Source of the DNA: Mariannaea sp. PMI_226
Taxonomy: Eukaryota; Ascomycota; Sordariomycetes; Hypocreales; Nectriaceae
Assembly: GCA_024336345.1 (NCBI GenBank)
Contig: JANFOG010000002.1
Location: 2,170,001-2,234,000, forward strand
DNA: 64,000 nucleotides
Direction: 5' to 3'
In this document: positions 1 through 13,279 of the stretch, in pieces
How the letters are laid out: each line of letters opens with the position of its first letter
How positions within the stretch are numbered: position 1 is the first letter of the stretch
Position numbers and translations under genes: made by a program
Notes under the pieces: generated by a model
Told to the model about the DNA's origin: nothing
Database searches by the model: none
The model's input: the letters and a program-made list of their open reading frames with translations, nothing else

Positions 1-3000
1 TCGTCATCACTACCAAACAGGTGCTCACCCTTTGCCTCAATCTTAAATTGTGACTCAGGAGAGCAATGGAACTTGAATGATTCATCGAAAGCCCACTCGC
101 CAGTACCAGATTTGAAGTGCTTCGTCTTTCCAACTGTCTTTTCCTTGGGTGAGATCTGAGTGATGAGGACGTATAGGTTGGTCGAAGGTGGGAATCCAGT
201 CGCGCCTACAACTGTAAAGTTGGCCGTGCCGCCGCAGGCGCCTCCAGGTAGAGTGCTGTGGATGGAAGCCTGTCCGACACTCCTAGAACGAGTATGTCCA
301 AAGGCATTTCCATTACTCGTCGATGGACGGGCCAATGGAAATTCAGAAGTGTCCTCTGGTGCTCGCAGATGAGTCCCATTGGGCGTCTCAGCTGGAGGCT
401 CGATAACCTCTGGTACGTCCTCCTCGACAATATCATTGGTATCCTTCTTACGGAACAAGCCACGACGCACAAACGACGCACTCTTTCCGACACCAAGGGC
501 CACTGCTGCGCCGCCCTTGATAGGAGCTCCTGCGACACCTGTAACAATGCGACCAGGACCAGAAGAGAAAGTTCCACCAAAAGTCGAGGTGCCTTGGCGC
601 GCTCGAGTGACATAATCAGGTCGGAACAAGAGCCGAATCCTCACGCTTCCAGACTTGCCGTCCAATACGTACTTATTCTCAGAGGGCTTAAATGGATCGA
701 GTGCGTCTAGCGGAATGTCTGCGCAACCAAGCAGGTCCGGTTTATCGGCAAAGTCGTAGTCATACACGGTAAGCTTGAATTTCGCACCAGTCCTTGATGG
801 AACAGGAACTTCGAAGAACTCATTCCATGTAGGAGAAAGCGTCTTCTTGATGACCTTCGTCTTATATATATCCTGCCCGTTGAGCTCAAACTTACAGTAC
901 GGGTCACTCTTGCCGTTGCGGTCAGCCGAGGGAAGCTCCACAGCGTCGAGAACGTCAACACGGAGGTTGCCCATGTTGTTCATGCTCTCGCTGGCATCGA
1001 GCTCCATCTGGACAGGAATGTACTTCAAGCTGACCTTGACTGAGCTCTGGCGGCCATCTTCGCCTCTGAGCTTTAATGTAGTTGGATTGTTCTATTTCAT
1101 TGGTTAGCTTTTTGCATCGTTCAACTGATCCCTATTTGTCAGCCTCGAGGAAGAGAGTGGAGGGTGGCTTACCAAGCATTGCTTCAGAGTCTCGAGAGTG
1201 TTGCCGGTCAACGACGCGATAACATCATCATCGTCATCACCCTTCTTTCGACATCTTAGAGTGAGACGAGAGAAGTCCAGCTCACGGATAAGGCAGTCGC
1301 CGATTTCTTCAAATTTGTGAGACTTGCTTCGGGCTGTAGAAGAAATATACGAAGGATATGCCATGTCATCAACGAAGATCTCCAAACGTGTATTGCTTTC
1401 GGGCATCTCCGCATCCATGAGCTTGAAGATAAGCAAACCAGTCTCATACTTGAGGAGTTCCTGAGGCGAAAGATGAATTTTTGGAGGACCCTTGCGCTCG
1501 TCCATTGAAGGTCGCTGACTGTTGGTTGAGGGGCGACCAATTGTCGTCGGGGTAATAGGGGTGAGAGGGAGGTCAGCATCTTTGCTTCTATCAAGGCTGG
1601 CATTGCGCTTGTGAGCGTCCAGAGATTTCTCTTCGCCATTGGCGAGAACACCATTGGATGAAGAGGTAGAGACGCGCTTCTTGTTACCATCTACCTCGGT
1701 CTCTTCTCCCTCGCTCTCCTCATCTTCAGGATCAGCGACGTTAAGGCAGGGGTAGAAGGAGACAGTATAGGTCAGCGTTCCCTTAGCGATACCCTTGTTG
1801 TGGAGGCGCAGGCCATCCTCGCGAACTTTCTTCTCTTCATTGACGAGGTACTCGCCATACTCGTCCTGGGAAACGTAATCACTGGCGAAGACCTCAACAG
1901 ATCCAAGACTTCTATCCTTGCCCACCTTCTCAGTATCCATAACCTCGAGAGTGAGTCTGTCGCGGGACGAATGAATGGGGACGTAGAGAACTTCATCCCA
2001 CTCGGGGTTGAGGTCATTGCGAAACGTGACAGTTCGGGCCTTTTCGATACCAGAGAGCAAAACGCGAGTGTAGGGATCTGATTTACCAAAAGCCTCAAAG
2101 TTGCGCAGATCGTTGGCCTTCTGGAAATGGAAACGCATGACACCAATAGGAGTGGTATAGCCGCCCGTGTTAGCAATACCAGTAATAGTGACAGGCTTCC
2201 ACTGCGCCATCATTTTGACACGACCAGTGGCAGCTCCAGCTAGATTGTACCACTCCTTGCCTTGTTCCATGCACTCCAGCATCTCATCGAGCTTGATTTG
2301 ATACTTTCCAAGCGTCTGGTCACCCGCGAGGTCTCGGTCATCCTTGATGGTAACACCGAGTTTAGCTTTCTTGCGATCAGTGATGAGGATCTCCTTGGAG
2401 CCGTTATCCCAGATAGGGTTGTTGGTGCGCTTGAGCTTCTTAGTCTGATGAACCTCCCTGCCGTTCAAGAACATAGTAGCGTAAGGGTTGAGCATCCCGA
2501 CAAGAGACTTGGTTCCATCCAAGTCTTTGGCTTGCTCTACAGTAAATCGGAGAATACCTTGGTTCGACTCAGGGACAGGCTCTGGCTTTCCGTCCTCGTT
2601 GGTTTCAGCCTCCAAAACAGGGAAGAACCGCAAATCACACGAGACAACACCACGCGCCTTACCACCAGAAATAATCTCAAGGCGCTCGTTTTCGTACACG
2701 TTGAGCGACTCAATGTTCTCAAGGGCAAACGAGGCAACACCAAGTTCCTTGGACTTGCGGAAGTCGTTGTGGTCAAATATTTGGATGTCCAGACTGTCGT
2801 TGAAGGATGTGATAATGATATAATGGGTTTCGTTCCATCGAGGGTTAGGAGTGTCGTGAAGTGTCTTTGTCCGAGCCAGTTCCTGCCGTCGGTTGAGGCT
2901 GATGGATGCGTAGGGGTCGACAGTTCCACCAAAATTATCGCTGTCCTTGAGACCCTGGGCGCCGTGAAGGGTAACGGCCACGACACCAACTGCCTGATCA

Positions 3001-4457
3001 ACCGGAGACCCGGCCAGCATCTTAGCAACTTCGATGGGGAAAACTTTCGGCGCATACATCATGGGCGCCAGATTGCCATGAATCTGCTCTAGGATAAAGC
3101 TTTCAAGACCGGGAATGAAGTTGATGTCAAAACCGAAGCTGTCGCCGCCGAGTGGTTTGCAGACATAGTCGATGGTAGGTCGTTCGAGGAAACACATTTC
3201 AACACGGTCGATATGAGGAAAGGGTATCTGCAGCTTGATTTTAAGCCGCATAATACCGGAGAAAGCCATATCCTCGACAATGACATCGAGACCTTTGCTG
3301 ATCATTGCCTTGCCGATTCGGATCTCAAGAACAACCTTGGGGTTGATCTTGTTCATGATCTGACGGGAGGTCATGTCGGCAGTATCATTTGGAGTGAAGC
3401 TGAATTTCCAATCCATCATGACGATGTCATCCTCGGTCTTGGGATACGTCTTGACATGTTCCATCCGAGGGGGCTTAGAACCAAGTGTAAATGTTTTGAG
3501 CTTCAAACTATCAAGGAAAGCTGGGGTGGCGGAGCTGAGAACCTGATCAACCGAGTTGATGATGGTTTGGGCCAGGACGGGTTGGTAAATGGGCCAGAAC
3601 TTGACCATAAACGAGTTAATCCATTCCAGGGACTCATTATCATTCTCAAGTTTCTTCAAAGACATTTCACGAGTAATATCATCGCGGAAATTGCGCCGCA
3701 CTCGGCGCAGAGACGTTCGATAGTAGGTTGAGCAGGTAGCCATGATGAGAATTACCCAGCCTAGACCTCCGCCAAAGACGGCCACGAGCCAAGACGAAAT
3801 ACAAGCGAAAGCGATGACGCCGGCGTTGTAGTACCAATCTTACCGAATTAGCTTGAAAACAAATATAAGATTCTGAAATTTGCGTAGCTTACCGCCGTAG
3901 AACTTATCTGGCACCTGGCTTTCAACCCAGGTAGCATGGTCTAGCATGCTGGGCTGCTCTAGGACATCATCGCCGGGCCAGCCAAGCCGAGGGGCCCATC
4001 CAGTGCGTGAGTATGGGGCCTCTGGAGCTTCAGGGTCCTGATCAGGTGCAGGTTTGCCATCAGCACCAAGGGGGACATCGAGAGCGCCGGCTTTGCTTGG
4101 TTCGGGAAGATCCTCGTCGGGGCCGTTGCCGTCATCGACATCGGTAATGATTGCGGCACCTTTGGGGCGTCTGCTTTTCTGGAGCTCGGGGGGAATAGCC
4201 TGCGTAAGGCGATGTTGTCAGTCAGCGTTAGGGGATTCGCGACAAAAGTCAAGAGATTTACTAACAGCCATAGCCTGGGCGCGTTTCTGCGCTGGAGTGG
4301 CATCAGGGTCGAACTTGAATGCAGGTATTCCGGCATTTCTAGATGCCTCAACCATTTCTCTTTCGGCATCGTCAGCCGTGAGAGAGCTCTGAGGGTTGGC
4401 GGCAGCGTCGAAAGCTCCTTGCAGCTTGAGCTCGCTGGCTTCCTTAGCAGTCGCCAT
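1..4457 (-). CDS. Tricalbin: ER-plasma membrane tether with SMP and C2 domains (C-terminus off the window)
   Basis: Four exons on the minus strand: 4457-4266, 4199-3893, 3838-1173 and 1091 to beyond base 1. Phases agree at every junction, giving at least 1418 residues. An acidic, Pro-rich N-terminus is followed by a hydrophobic hairpin near residues 168-205, which anchors tricalbins in the ER. An SMP lipid-transfer domain follows at about 233-440, then C2 domains near 457, 596, 721, a degenerate one near 980, and one near 1093. Several keep the DPY motif of Ca2+/phospholipid-binding loops (TVDPYASI, KSDPYTRV, KSDPYCKF). A Ser/Asp/Glu-rich linker lies near 875-960. The family tethers cortical ER to the plasma membrane and moves lipid between them. 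The start is the ATG of MATAKEASE at 4457; the reading frame stays open upstream but no better ATG is evident. The C-terminal tail after the last C2 continues past the window edge. Yeast has three paralogues, so the exact orthologue is unresolved. Confidence 0.93.
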
Positions 4458-7400
4458 TTCGCTAGGGATCACCAGTGAAGCGGGTAAGGTGAAATTGGTC
4501 GTTGGATCAATTGGCGCAATTGGAGCTCGGTCAAGCGTCACGAGTCATCCACAGGTTGTGCGTTGATTAGTTCTCCGGTCGAGGGTGGACGATGCTGATT
4601 TAAAATGGTGTCGTCGTGGGGTCTCGAGGTGAGGACAAGAGCTGGAGGTCGACGGCGCTGGGGGGGGGGGCGACTCCAGCTAAGTGGTGACGACACTATC
4701 CGGGATTGGGAGGAGGAAGAACCAAATCAAGGAAGCGAAGAGAGGGAAAGGAAGGGAAAAAAACCAGGGCCAGGCAAGAGAAGATGGATGGTTACAACGA
4801 CAAAAACCGGCGGGCGCGCTGAGTTGGTTGGAGAGAATGAAAAGCAGAGGGAAATCCTGGCGACTTCCAAGAAGCAAGGTAGCCTCAATGTCGGTGGTGG
4901 TTTCGTAAGTTGTGTTCAACAGGGCAGGTAGGAGTTAGGACCTCAGCCGGGAACATTGGGTCATTATCGAGGACTTTGGTACGTACTGCTCACAGCACAG
5001 AGAACAGAGTAGCTCGGAAATGTTTCAGTGCGGAGCCTGGAGCTCGAGCTGGAGCTGAATTTCTGTGTGGCTGGGGTCTAGAAAGCAAGCTACCTCCGTA
5101 GCTGGTACCGAGAGAAATGTAGGCGAGTGGAGCAGTTCACCATGGAAGCAAGAGAAGGTGATGAGCGGGCCTTGGTGTAGGTCGTATGTACGTAGGTAGT
5201 ACTAAGTACAGTAGATGGATACTGTACTGTATTGGACAGATTGAATCGTGACTATTGATGGAGGTAATCCGCAATAGGCACATGTGGTGCTTGTCAGTGC
5301 TACTAATGTTGGTGTATCCCGTCTAAGAAGGCATGTAACATGTGAAATGCAGTGGTTCGAGAGTGGGAAATGATGCCAGTACCGGATCTAGAAGGAACCT
5401 TGACGAGGAGGAATTGCAAATCCAGTGTGAGACCGGGAGCGGGAACGCCACGAGGTGTTGGTGTTGACCAGAATCCGGAGGAGGGGGGAGGAGATGGGAG
5501 GTGAGTAATGGACGAATGCAGAAGAGAAGAAGACGTGAACAACAATAAAGTCTGCCTCCGAAAAAAAACAAAGTTGAAAGGTGAATCGCTGTACAAAACC
5601 AAAACCAAAATAACAGAGATAGTTGTTCAGTACGTGTCCGTACATAAATTCAATGTACGGAAATATCCACCCGCCTTGCTTGTTGAGCTTTCCAGCTCCC
5701 CTCTGTGCATCCACCGAGAGCATGGATGATGCCACCGAACAGGATGATCCCAGACGAGCTAGAGATGTCACCAACGAGGGCTGTCACCTCATGCAGCATA
5801 TGCGCTGAAGAGCAACCTTGCACCTGGCGGCTAGTGCCCCAAGAGACCCTTGGCGTGCTGGATATTTGTGGTCTGGGCGTCCCCTGCGGCGCTGAACCTA
5901 CGTAATTGTTGCCCCGGAGGGGTAGCAGCCCAGTACCCACGGGCCTAGGTCCCGTCCTCTCCGAGTGGATCCCCGCGATGTCGGGTCGCTAGGGTTGCTT
6001 TGCCCACTTCTTTTTTGTTTGCTGTTGAGCAAGTCTCAACACTCCGCTTGTGATGCAGGAGGGGCAAGTCATTCGCGGATTCGAATTGTGCTCTGCTGCG
6101 CTGCGGAAGATCTCATCTGTCTAATTCGTTTGATTCTGCCCGAGGCCAGACGCCCTCTCGCATCCCACCGATGTGCGTAGCTTGCAGCAGCTTGCAGTAG
6201 CAGCTTACGATTTGGAGCCTGTAACTGATGCCGGAAGCCGAGTCCACCATGTCAGTTGCAGCCGAACGGGGTCAGATTATTGGACAGTGGTGTTAGTGCG
6301 CGACACAGAGATGGGGCACCTCGAAATCTGGAACGAAGAGCTACAATCCTATCTTGCAATTACTTGATTTCCTCTCTTTTATTTGGATTGCAAGGCGGGT
6401 AATCCCAAACAAGGGGGAGGAGCTTCTAGCTCTTGGGTCGTTTTGCTGGGTAGTGAGGCAGAGAGCCTCGTCCACGTCAAATACATCAAAATCATCAGTG
6501 GCACCATCAAGAAAGTCCCATCAAAAGTGGTGGTGGTGGTGGGGTGGGCGAGCACCATTCTTGGGTTTCGCTGGAGGCCCCCTCTCCTACGTTTAAGCTT
6601 GGGGATGGGCGGCGCCAAACCATCCAGACTGTGTGGATCAGAAACTGACGACAGGACTTATTAGTTCGAGCTGCACCGTAATTACAATCATTACAGTACG
6701 GAGTACAGGTCACAGATAGTTACGCAAAGAGGATCTTAAATTACCTGTCGATTTGATTTGAACCGAGTTTTGCCGGCTGATGAATCAGAACAAGTGGTGG
6801 GGGAGTAAGATGATGTGTGCTTTATCAGTTTGTGTTTTGTGACGTTATGGCTAAACTTGGCGTGAGGCTGTGCTGTGCTTTGCTGTGTTTGTGGACATGC
6901 CCAGCTTGGCAGCTATACACAGTCTGTTTCTGTACGTGCAGTACATCGTAATCTCGCTCATCAATGACAGAGCAGGGTCTTTGACTGACGGGTGTTGGTA
7001 TGAGGTATCCTATTCCGATTGATCTCAGGTCACTCAGTTAAATTGCTTACAGGACGGAGTACATATGTGTTAGGTACCGCGTAGCCAGGTAGTTGCAGTG
7101 CTTACTAGGTGCCTAGGTACCTCCTAGCCTTCTGTTACCTCTGGGTGTGACGTACTTTACCATTCAGCTCGCCAATTACCTTGCCTCTATCTACTCAATC
7201 TGATACGGTCCATCCGCACGCGGCGCACTGACTCCAGAACCATCATGAGGTACGATACAGCTATCTTGCAAGAGGCGTTGGGGTCGCGTTTAGTTGATTT
7301 GTTAGATGTGGTCACCGTCTTGCGTGGACATTTTTTGACGACAGGTGTCATTCCCATAATCCTTTTGTGTCACGTCGGGTGCATTCTATCACTGCAAAGG

Positions 7401-9381
7401 AGTACTGATACAACCTGGGCATTTTTTTTTCCCCCTTCTGTCTTTTTTTTTCTTTTCTTTTTGAGGGTTCGCCTGAGAATTGTGTTCTGCCTCGATTTCT
7501 TCTAGTGCTTATCGCCAAGCCATTTCCCGATCTTCATCACTTCTTCATATAAACAACATGTACTGCACGCTGTGTATGAAGTAATGGTGAGAAGAGAAAA
7601 ATATATTAATGCGAATATCCGCCCCTCTTGTTAGTTCTATCGAATGTAACTGCTCCTCTTCGTTTTCTTCTTCTCCTAACAATCGCTTGTTTCCTTGGCT
7701 CTTCCTACACATGGAGAAGTGCAGGCAGCCAGACATCACACGACCAATGAATCTACCTGACGCTTCCCAAGGCAATTACTCTGTAACAACTGCGACTTCA
7801 TAATAAACACCCAACACTCTCCGCCATTCCCCGTCCTGGTCGAACAGATAGACTAGAGCATTGTCCATCAATGTCTCGGCCGCGGCCATACCGGTGAGGG
7901 GAACAAAATCCACAATATCTCTACTGTATGGGATATGGATACGAATCTGGATATAGAGATGGATCCCTAGATGCCCTATGTGAGCCCCGTGCGTCCACAC
8001 AAGACAATCACTCTTGTGACCCCGCTCCTCAGCTCAAATGTTCGCTTGCACCGATCTTCATACGAAGTATAGAACATCGGCTCGCTTCACTTCGCGAAAC
8101 AAGCCGGCAGCTCAACTCTCGTCCCAAAAACTTCCCAGCATCCTACCACCGCAACTACATGATGGGCATCTTCTGTCGCTTAATGCCCTAGTACTGTCCT
8201 CAAACTGTGCGGTGGTTCTAGCGTCGCATTATGCTCATGCACGAGGCAGCTTACACTAATACCAGCATCACACCAAAACTGGGTGATCAACATCGCTGCC
8301 CCTCCTCCTTTCGACTCACCCCGTAGCGTCACACTGTGAGCGCGACGTTCTGCGCAGACGGTCTCCCCGATCGGCTCTCCTAGATTAGCGATAGCACCTC
8401 TGCATCGTCCAAGCTCTGCATGGCTGAACTGACAGTAGTGATATGCAGTCTTCCAACTACGGTCAGTATTTCCCCGTCGGGACTCGCCAGGTGCTGGCTC
8501 AGGTTGAAGCACCAAACCTCGGACCATTCTCAGCTTCCAGCCCGCTTGACGATCGCTGTAGCGGCGGCACAGTCTACCGAGCTGCATTGGGGGTGATCTA
8601 TGTAGCAGCCCTTGCTCTCCTCTCGCCCGTGTATTGACCGAATTTCGTCACGTACTATGTAAAATCAAATCAACCATTTTCTGTCATCAGGCATCTAGAG
8701 TATCCCCAAAGAAACACTTCCAATTTCACTAGCCGTTTTGTTCCCACGCCCGTGTCCACTATATCCATTAAACTACTCACCATTGTGAAGCGATCCATGG
8801 CGATCCTACCTTGCCTACCTACCGTACCTTGCCCTAGCACTCCCCAGTGGGCCCCGACAGCTCACAAGCATGGAGATCTGACTTGCAGCAGTCACCACAA
8901 TGACGTCGTAGCCCATCAATGTAATTTTTCATCTTCGTTTTTCGGTTTCCGCCGTGGCCAGGGGTCATTCGAGACTAGAGACGGAGCTCACCTATGCTTG
9001 AAAATACTACGCAGATTATCACAGAAGCGACCGAATTATAGGAACACACAACCGAGACTTTTAAGTTCTAGACTCGGCGTGATAATCCAAATTGATTCAG
9101 AGGGCAGGTTGGAATATTCTCTCAGTTAGAATAAAGTAATCAGTATCCCATGATATTTCTGTTTCGCCCCTGTGTACCATTCTTAACGCTGTCTCTATCT
9201 CATCAGTCCATGGTAGAAGTGAGAGTGTTGAGTGGTGATAATCAGTCGAATCTAGTTGTCAAAGTATAAGCCTCATCAATGAACCAGCACGCTCCAAAAA
9301 GATCAGTCCAACCCAAGAGAAAAAAAAACGCCAACCCAAATACAGTTCCACGCCAAATACTCTTTAAAAAAAAATGCTGGC
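4458..9381. other. Long gene-poor stretch upstream of tricalbin
   Basis: About 4.9 kb between the tricalbin start and the stop of the Pib1-like gene. All open frames are short, overlap on both strands and resemble no protein I know. Seen here: a G-run near 4661, GA-rich DNA at 4690-4880 that could be tricalbin leader, a GTGG run near 6525-6543, T-runs near 7420-7460, and scattered TACCTAGG/TACGTAGG words (5190-5215, 7060-7130). No tRNA or 5S rRNA pattern was found by eye. It may hold promoter DNA, untranslated leader or a non-coding transcript, but nothing in the bases proves any of these. Confidence 0.5.
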
Positions 9382-11302
9382 TTAATAACCAAATCCGTCA
9401 TGCTGATGGACGGGACAACGTCCAGGGTGGTTGATGAACCACGCTGAAATGCACGAACGATGAAATCGACACAAACATTCCAAGCGTGCCATGGGAATCC
9501 CAACCATAAACTCCTCAAGACATATTGTGCATTCGGCGTCATCGATACAGTCTTTTTCTGTTGCCGGATATGTATACATGCCGGTTCGTCGTGGAGGTTG
9601 GGGGGAAACTTCTCCTCCGCGAGGAGTCCCATAGGTGCTATGAGACAGTATACACGTAGTGATGTGGGTTTCTCGAAGGGCTTCGTAGTTGGGTAGGGAT
9701 CGAGATGGTAATTCGTGGTGACAAACCGGGCATTCATCCTCCTCTGGGATGTGAGGGGTTGGGGGTAGAGCTCGCTGCCGTGATGAGGAAGAGGGCCCGA
9801 CATCAAGGAGTGAGCTATACCGTGTTGGATATGAGGACGAGGAGGAACCACCCGACAAGATACGCTCGATTGGCGTCTGATGTGTTCCACTGCGAGTACG
9901 ACGGGAACTTGAACCATGTGTTGAACTAGAACCCTGTGTACCCTACAACTGGGTCAGCATAGAAAACGTAAAACTGAGAGCACAAGGTAGCCTACCATGG
10001 TGATACTCCTACTCCTGAGGTACTGGTAAGACTCATTGCCAGTCCCTTGTATGAAGACGGTCCCATGACGATGGTTTGATCCAGGCAAAGCTCCAAACCC
10101 ACCCCCGGTAGTGCTGCGGGATCGGGCATGTGCTGCTCGTGGAGACATTGCTGCCGGGGCGTTGGGACTCTGTGGTGGCGCAATGTTGGGATCAGGAACA
10201 CACGGATTGCAGAGTCGAACTCGTTCGCCGCCTGACACGTTGTTGACATCAAAATATCCCGTGCCTAGGCCGTCAATCAGAAGAGACTGAGGTATACCTA
10301 CTTCTTGGCCGGGTGGGCGAACAATGTACTGGTATGGAATGATTATTCTATGAGGAGAACATGAATTGCAAACAACCCTCCCACATTTTCTGCCGTCGGT
10401 TAGCCATACTACACGTCTTCAGGAGTAAACAAAATTAAGACTAACCTGCAGTGATGCTTGCGTACAAAGAAGCTGAACTGTGTGCGACAGATAGGGCAAT
10501 ACGTCACCTCCACGTCAGGTTGCCATCTAGGCACAGACCATTCAGACGGTGTGTCTGGCTCAGTTCCGTCCTGAAATTGTGGTAATGGCGGCAGAGATGC
10601 ACTTGTGGTCCTGTGTCTTCGAGGAGATGGCAGAGGCGCGTCCATTCTCTCGCGGGATACCGGCGTGCGTTCACGACGAGGAACCGGTAGGCCTGGCGCA
10701 CCTTGCGCACTTGTTCCCTCTCTGATTGCCGCTACCATAGATCCAGGTGCATGCTCACCCGGGCTAGTAACGTCTGGCTGTTCTGGTGCCTCCCTTGCTT
10801 GGGGGTCATTGCTTGATTCAGCCTGTGGCGGGGTCATCTGAAGTGCCTGCAGGGTGGTGATGATGTCGCTGTCTTCCAGCATACTGCTTGTGGTTGGAAC
10901 TATGGCATTCTGTCCGCGGACATCGATAGGAATGGCTTGGGTTGAAGCTTCTCTTGGTTCGGTCCGTTGGCTACTTCCATGTGCCTCGATATGATAACTC
11001 TCATGGGCGGGAGGAGAGGCCTGTACTACCTCAATATTATTATCGACATGTTCATGGACAGAGCCAACATCCGACAGACTGCGCTCGACAATGTGTGAGG
11101 GACAGTCGAAAAATCGGGAGCACTCTCGATCGTGGAATTGCGGTGTTCGCCAACGGCAGATATGACGTGTTTGGTCTAAATCGCTGGCGGTGAAGGAACT
11201 GGAGACTTGGGATTCGTCATCAGAATCGCTATCTCTGATGTCGGTGTATAATTGCGCCTCGGTGGTAGGGAAAGGGACTGGATCAGCCGAAGGGCTCGCC
11301 AT
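9382..11302 (-). CDS. pib1: FYVE plus RING zinc-finger E3 ubiquitin ligase, Pib1-like
   Basis: Exons 11302-10446, 10389-9996 and 9942-9382 give 603 residues. The N-terminal 260 residues are acidic and disordered. A FYVE finger starts near residue 267 (CPICRTQFSFFVRKHHCR) and, across intron 1, continues as KCGRVVCNSCS and later RLCNPC, so the intron splits the PI3P-binding R(K)HHCR core. A Ser-rich linker leads to CPVC...H-x3-C near 486-514, a possible small zinc finger. A RING at about 556-597 has ligand order CTIC, C-L-C-x2-H-x2-C, then CPVH, as in ZNRF1/2-type RINGs. FYVE plus RING is the architecture of yeast Pib1, an E3 on endosomal and vacuolar membranes, so a role in ubiquitin-dependent endosomal sorting is likely. 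The stop TAA is at 9384-9382. The FYVE and RING calls are secure; the middle finger is inference. Confidence 0.9.
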
Positions 11303-13279
11303 GATGAAGCATCAGGGCCTGGCCACAGATGAAATATCAAAAACCAAGAGCCGCTTCGTCGTTAGAGCGGCATACGATACAACAACGCCGAGATGGCAGG
11401 ATGAGATGCGTGGAGAAGCGAAATGGGTTTGAGGACAACAAGGATGACGAGGCTGTTCAGAAGGTTGGCCAAAGGACTGGCAAGTGGCAATGATGAATTT
11501 CCCGTCAGGGCACCTGACTGGGCGATAAATTAGCATTAACGTTGGCGGCCGAGCCTGATGATGCACGAGGCAGAGGGAAAGGTAGCTTATTAAACTGGGC
11601 GCCTAGGACCAGAGCTGCAAATGAGAAGGGGGGACATACTAGCAAGGACGCAGCGAAATAGAAGCGACGAGTCTTTAGAGAAGCAACGGGAAAACTCCAA
11701 GGGGATTAGAGAAAAGAAGCTGAAAAGCCAAAATGTCGGATTGGAGTCTGCCTTAGGATTTCAGGACTTGTAGGGTCCTGCCTGGCTCTGAGGGGAAGGT
11801 TCCCAAGGTTGACACACGCGATCACACCCTTGCATTCGCCTCCTCCACTGAGGCGACGGCGACAGCGACGGCGACTTTGGGCCAGCAGCGGAGCCGGGCT
11901 GGGCAGCGAGATAGCGGGAGGCTAAAAAAGGCGACCGGGAGCCTAGATTGGGGGGAAGGGAGTCGATGTCCAACCCCACTTGCGATGCCAAACATGAAGC
12001 CCACAAAGGGCCAGCGGATGGTTAGAGTGTGGCCAGTGACCTGTAACTCGCAGAGTCGCTCTGTCGTTGAGCCACAATACAGTTCGTTGCATGTGGAGAG
12101 CACAACGTCTATTGTGGCGCATGCCCGTTATTGTTCTTGATGGGGCAGTGACACTCACTAATTTGACTATAATTTGGACAGATTGATCCCCGTTATTTAC
12201 TATCAGGTAGTTAATCAGCCTGTTGTTTGATGCCTGTGCTCCTTTTGGTATGATGCAGCCTCATTTCCGACGACTCTCAAGGCTATGGAGGCGTTCGACG
12301 AGCTATTGAAACAAGCGAAACAGCGGCCAGACCCTAATCCGAAACTCTCCCAAGCCAACCCTCCAGTTAAGCTAATAAGTACGGCATGGTCATGATTCAT
12401 TCGAGTGGCTGCAAAACGGTATTTGAGGCCGCCACGAGAAATTATATATATTTATACTTTGCGAATCTTTCGCTCTACGTAAAAGCTTGACTGGTATCTA
12501 CTTACAAGGTGGTTTTTGCTTAGTTTAATTACTTTGACATAGATAAAGAACTCTCAGTTTTATTTTTGGTATTTATTTTGGTTTATATATATAGATAAAG
12601 AAGAGAAAAAAGTAGAAAGGAAAGATAGGTAACTACAATTTTCGTTGTTACTAATGGTAGGAGATACCTGAATGGGAGCTGTGAGTTTAGCGGGATGTGT
12701 AACTGTTTGTCCCACTGTCAGCCATCCAAGATTGGGTTATCATATCAGGATTGAAAGAATGCAACTCAACTCCAAGATATGTTTTAATGAACGAACTTCT
12801 GATATTCAGAGCCAACCTGTCTACATCCTATTCAATCCTCTTGTATGCGCCAAAACTGGAAATGGCGGGTTTCTCCACCACTTTCGCGCCGATGATCGAG
12901 TATACAGGAACCTTTGCCAAGCCGGCAGCAACATGATGGAGGGTAGGAAGTGACTCCCATTCCTGAGCATCCATTTTAATTGAGGCATTCATTGATCTCC
13001 TCATGCTGCAGACCTTGGCAGGCACCTCATTCGCTTCTTCAATGTGTGGCACAACAATAACTAACATACTCTGCATCAGCCCTGCCGTGACCTCCAACTG
13101 CTGGGACGTAATGGTACGCTAGGATGTTGCAGTCAGAGTCTCACCCGACGGTGCCCTCCTCGTCCTCAGTCAGATCTTCGAGTTCGAGTTCGAAGAACAT
13201 AGAACCCCTCCACGAGACATTAGGCGGTACGAGGTAGATTGGTGGCTAATGTCTATGTCACAGAGGAGCTTGGGCATAA
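11303..13279. other. Intergenic, turning AT-rich; no supported gene
   Basis: The first part (11303-12200) is the 5' side of the Pib1-like gene. From about 12400 the DNA becomes AT-rich, with long A/T runs at 12440-12640. A minus-strand open frame at 13097-12828 (89 codons from a possible acceptor near 13090) has no stop and an ordinary amino-acid mix, but I do not recognise it. It could be a decayed exon of the neighbouring broken gene or of another lost gene. Confidence 0.4.

Noticed and set aside
2262..3092. A 276-codon frame opposite the tricalbin exon
   Set aside because: It is antisense to a secure coding exon with clear C2 domains, so it is a shadow.
8180..8587. Minus-strand 135-codon frame in the gene-poor stretch
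   Set aside because: No family features, and other frames of similar length occur on the opposite strand.
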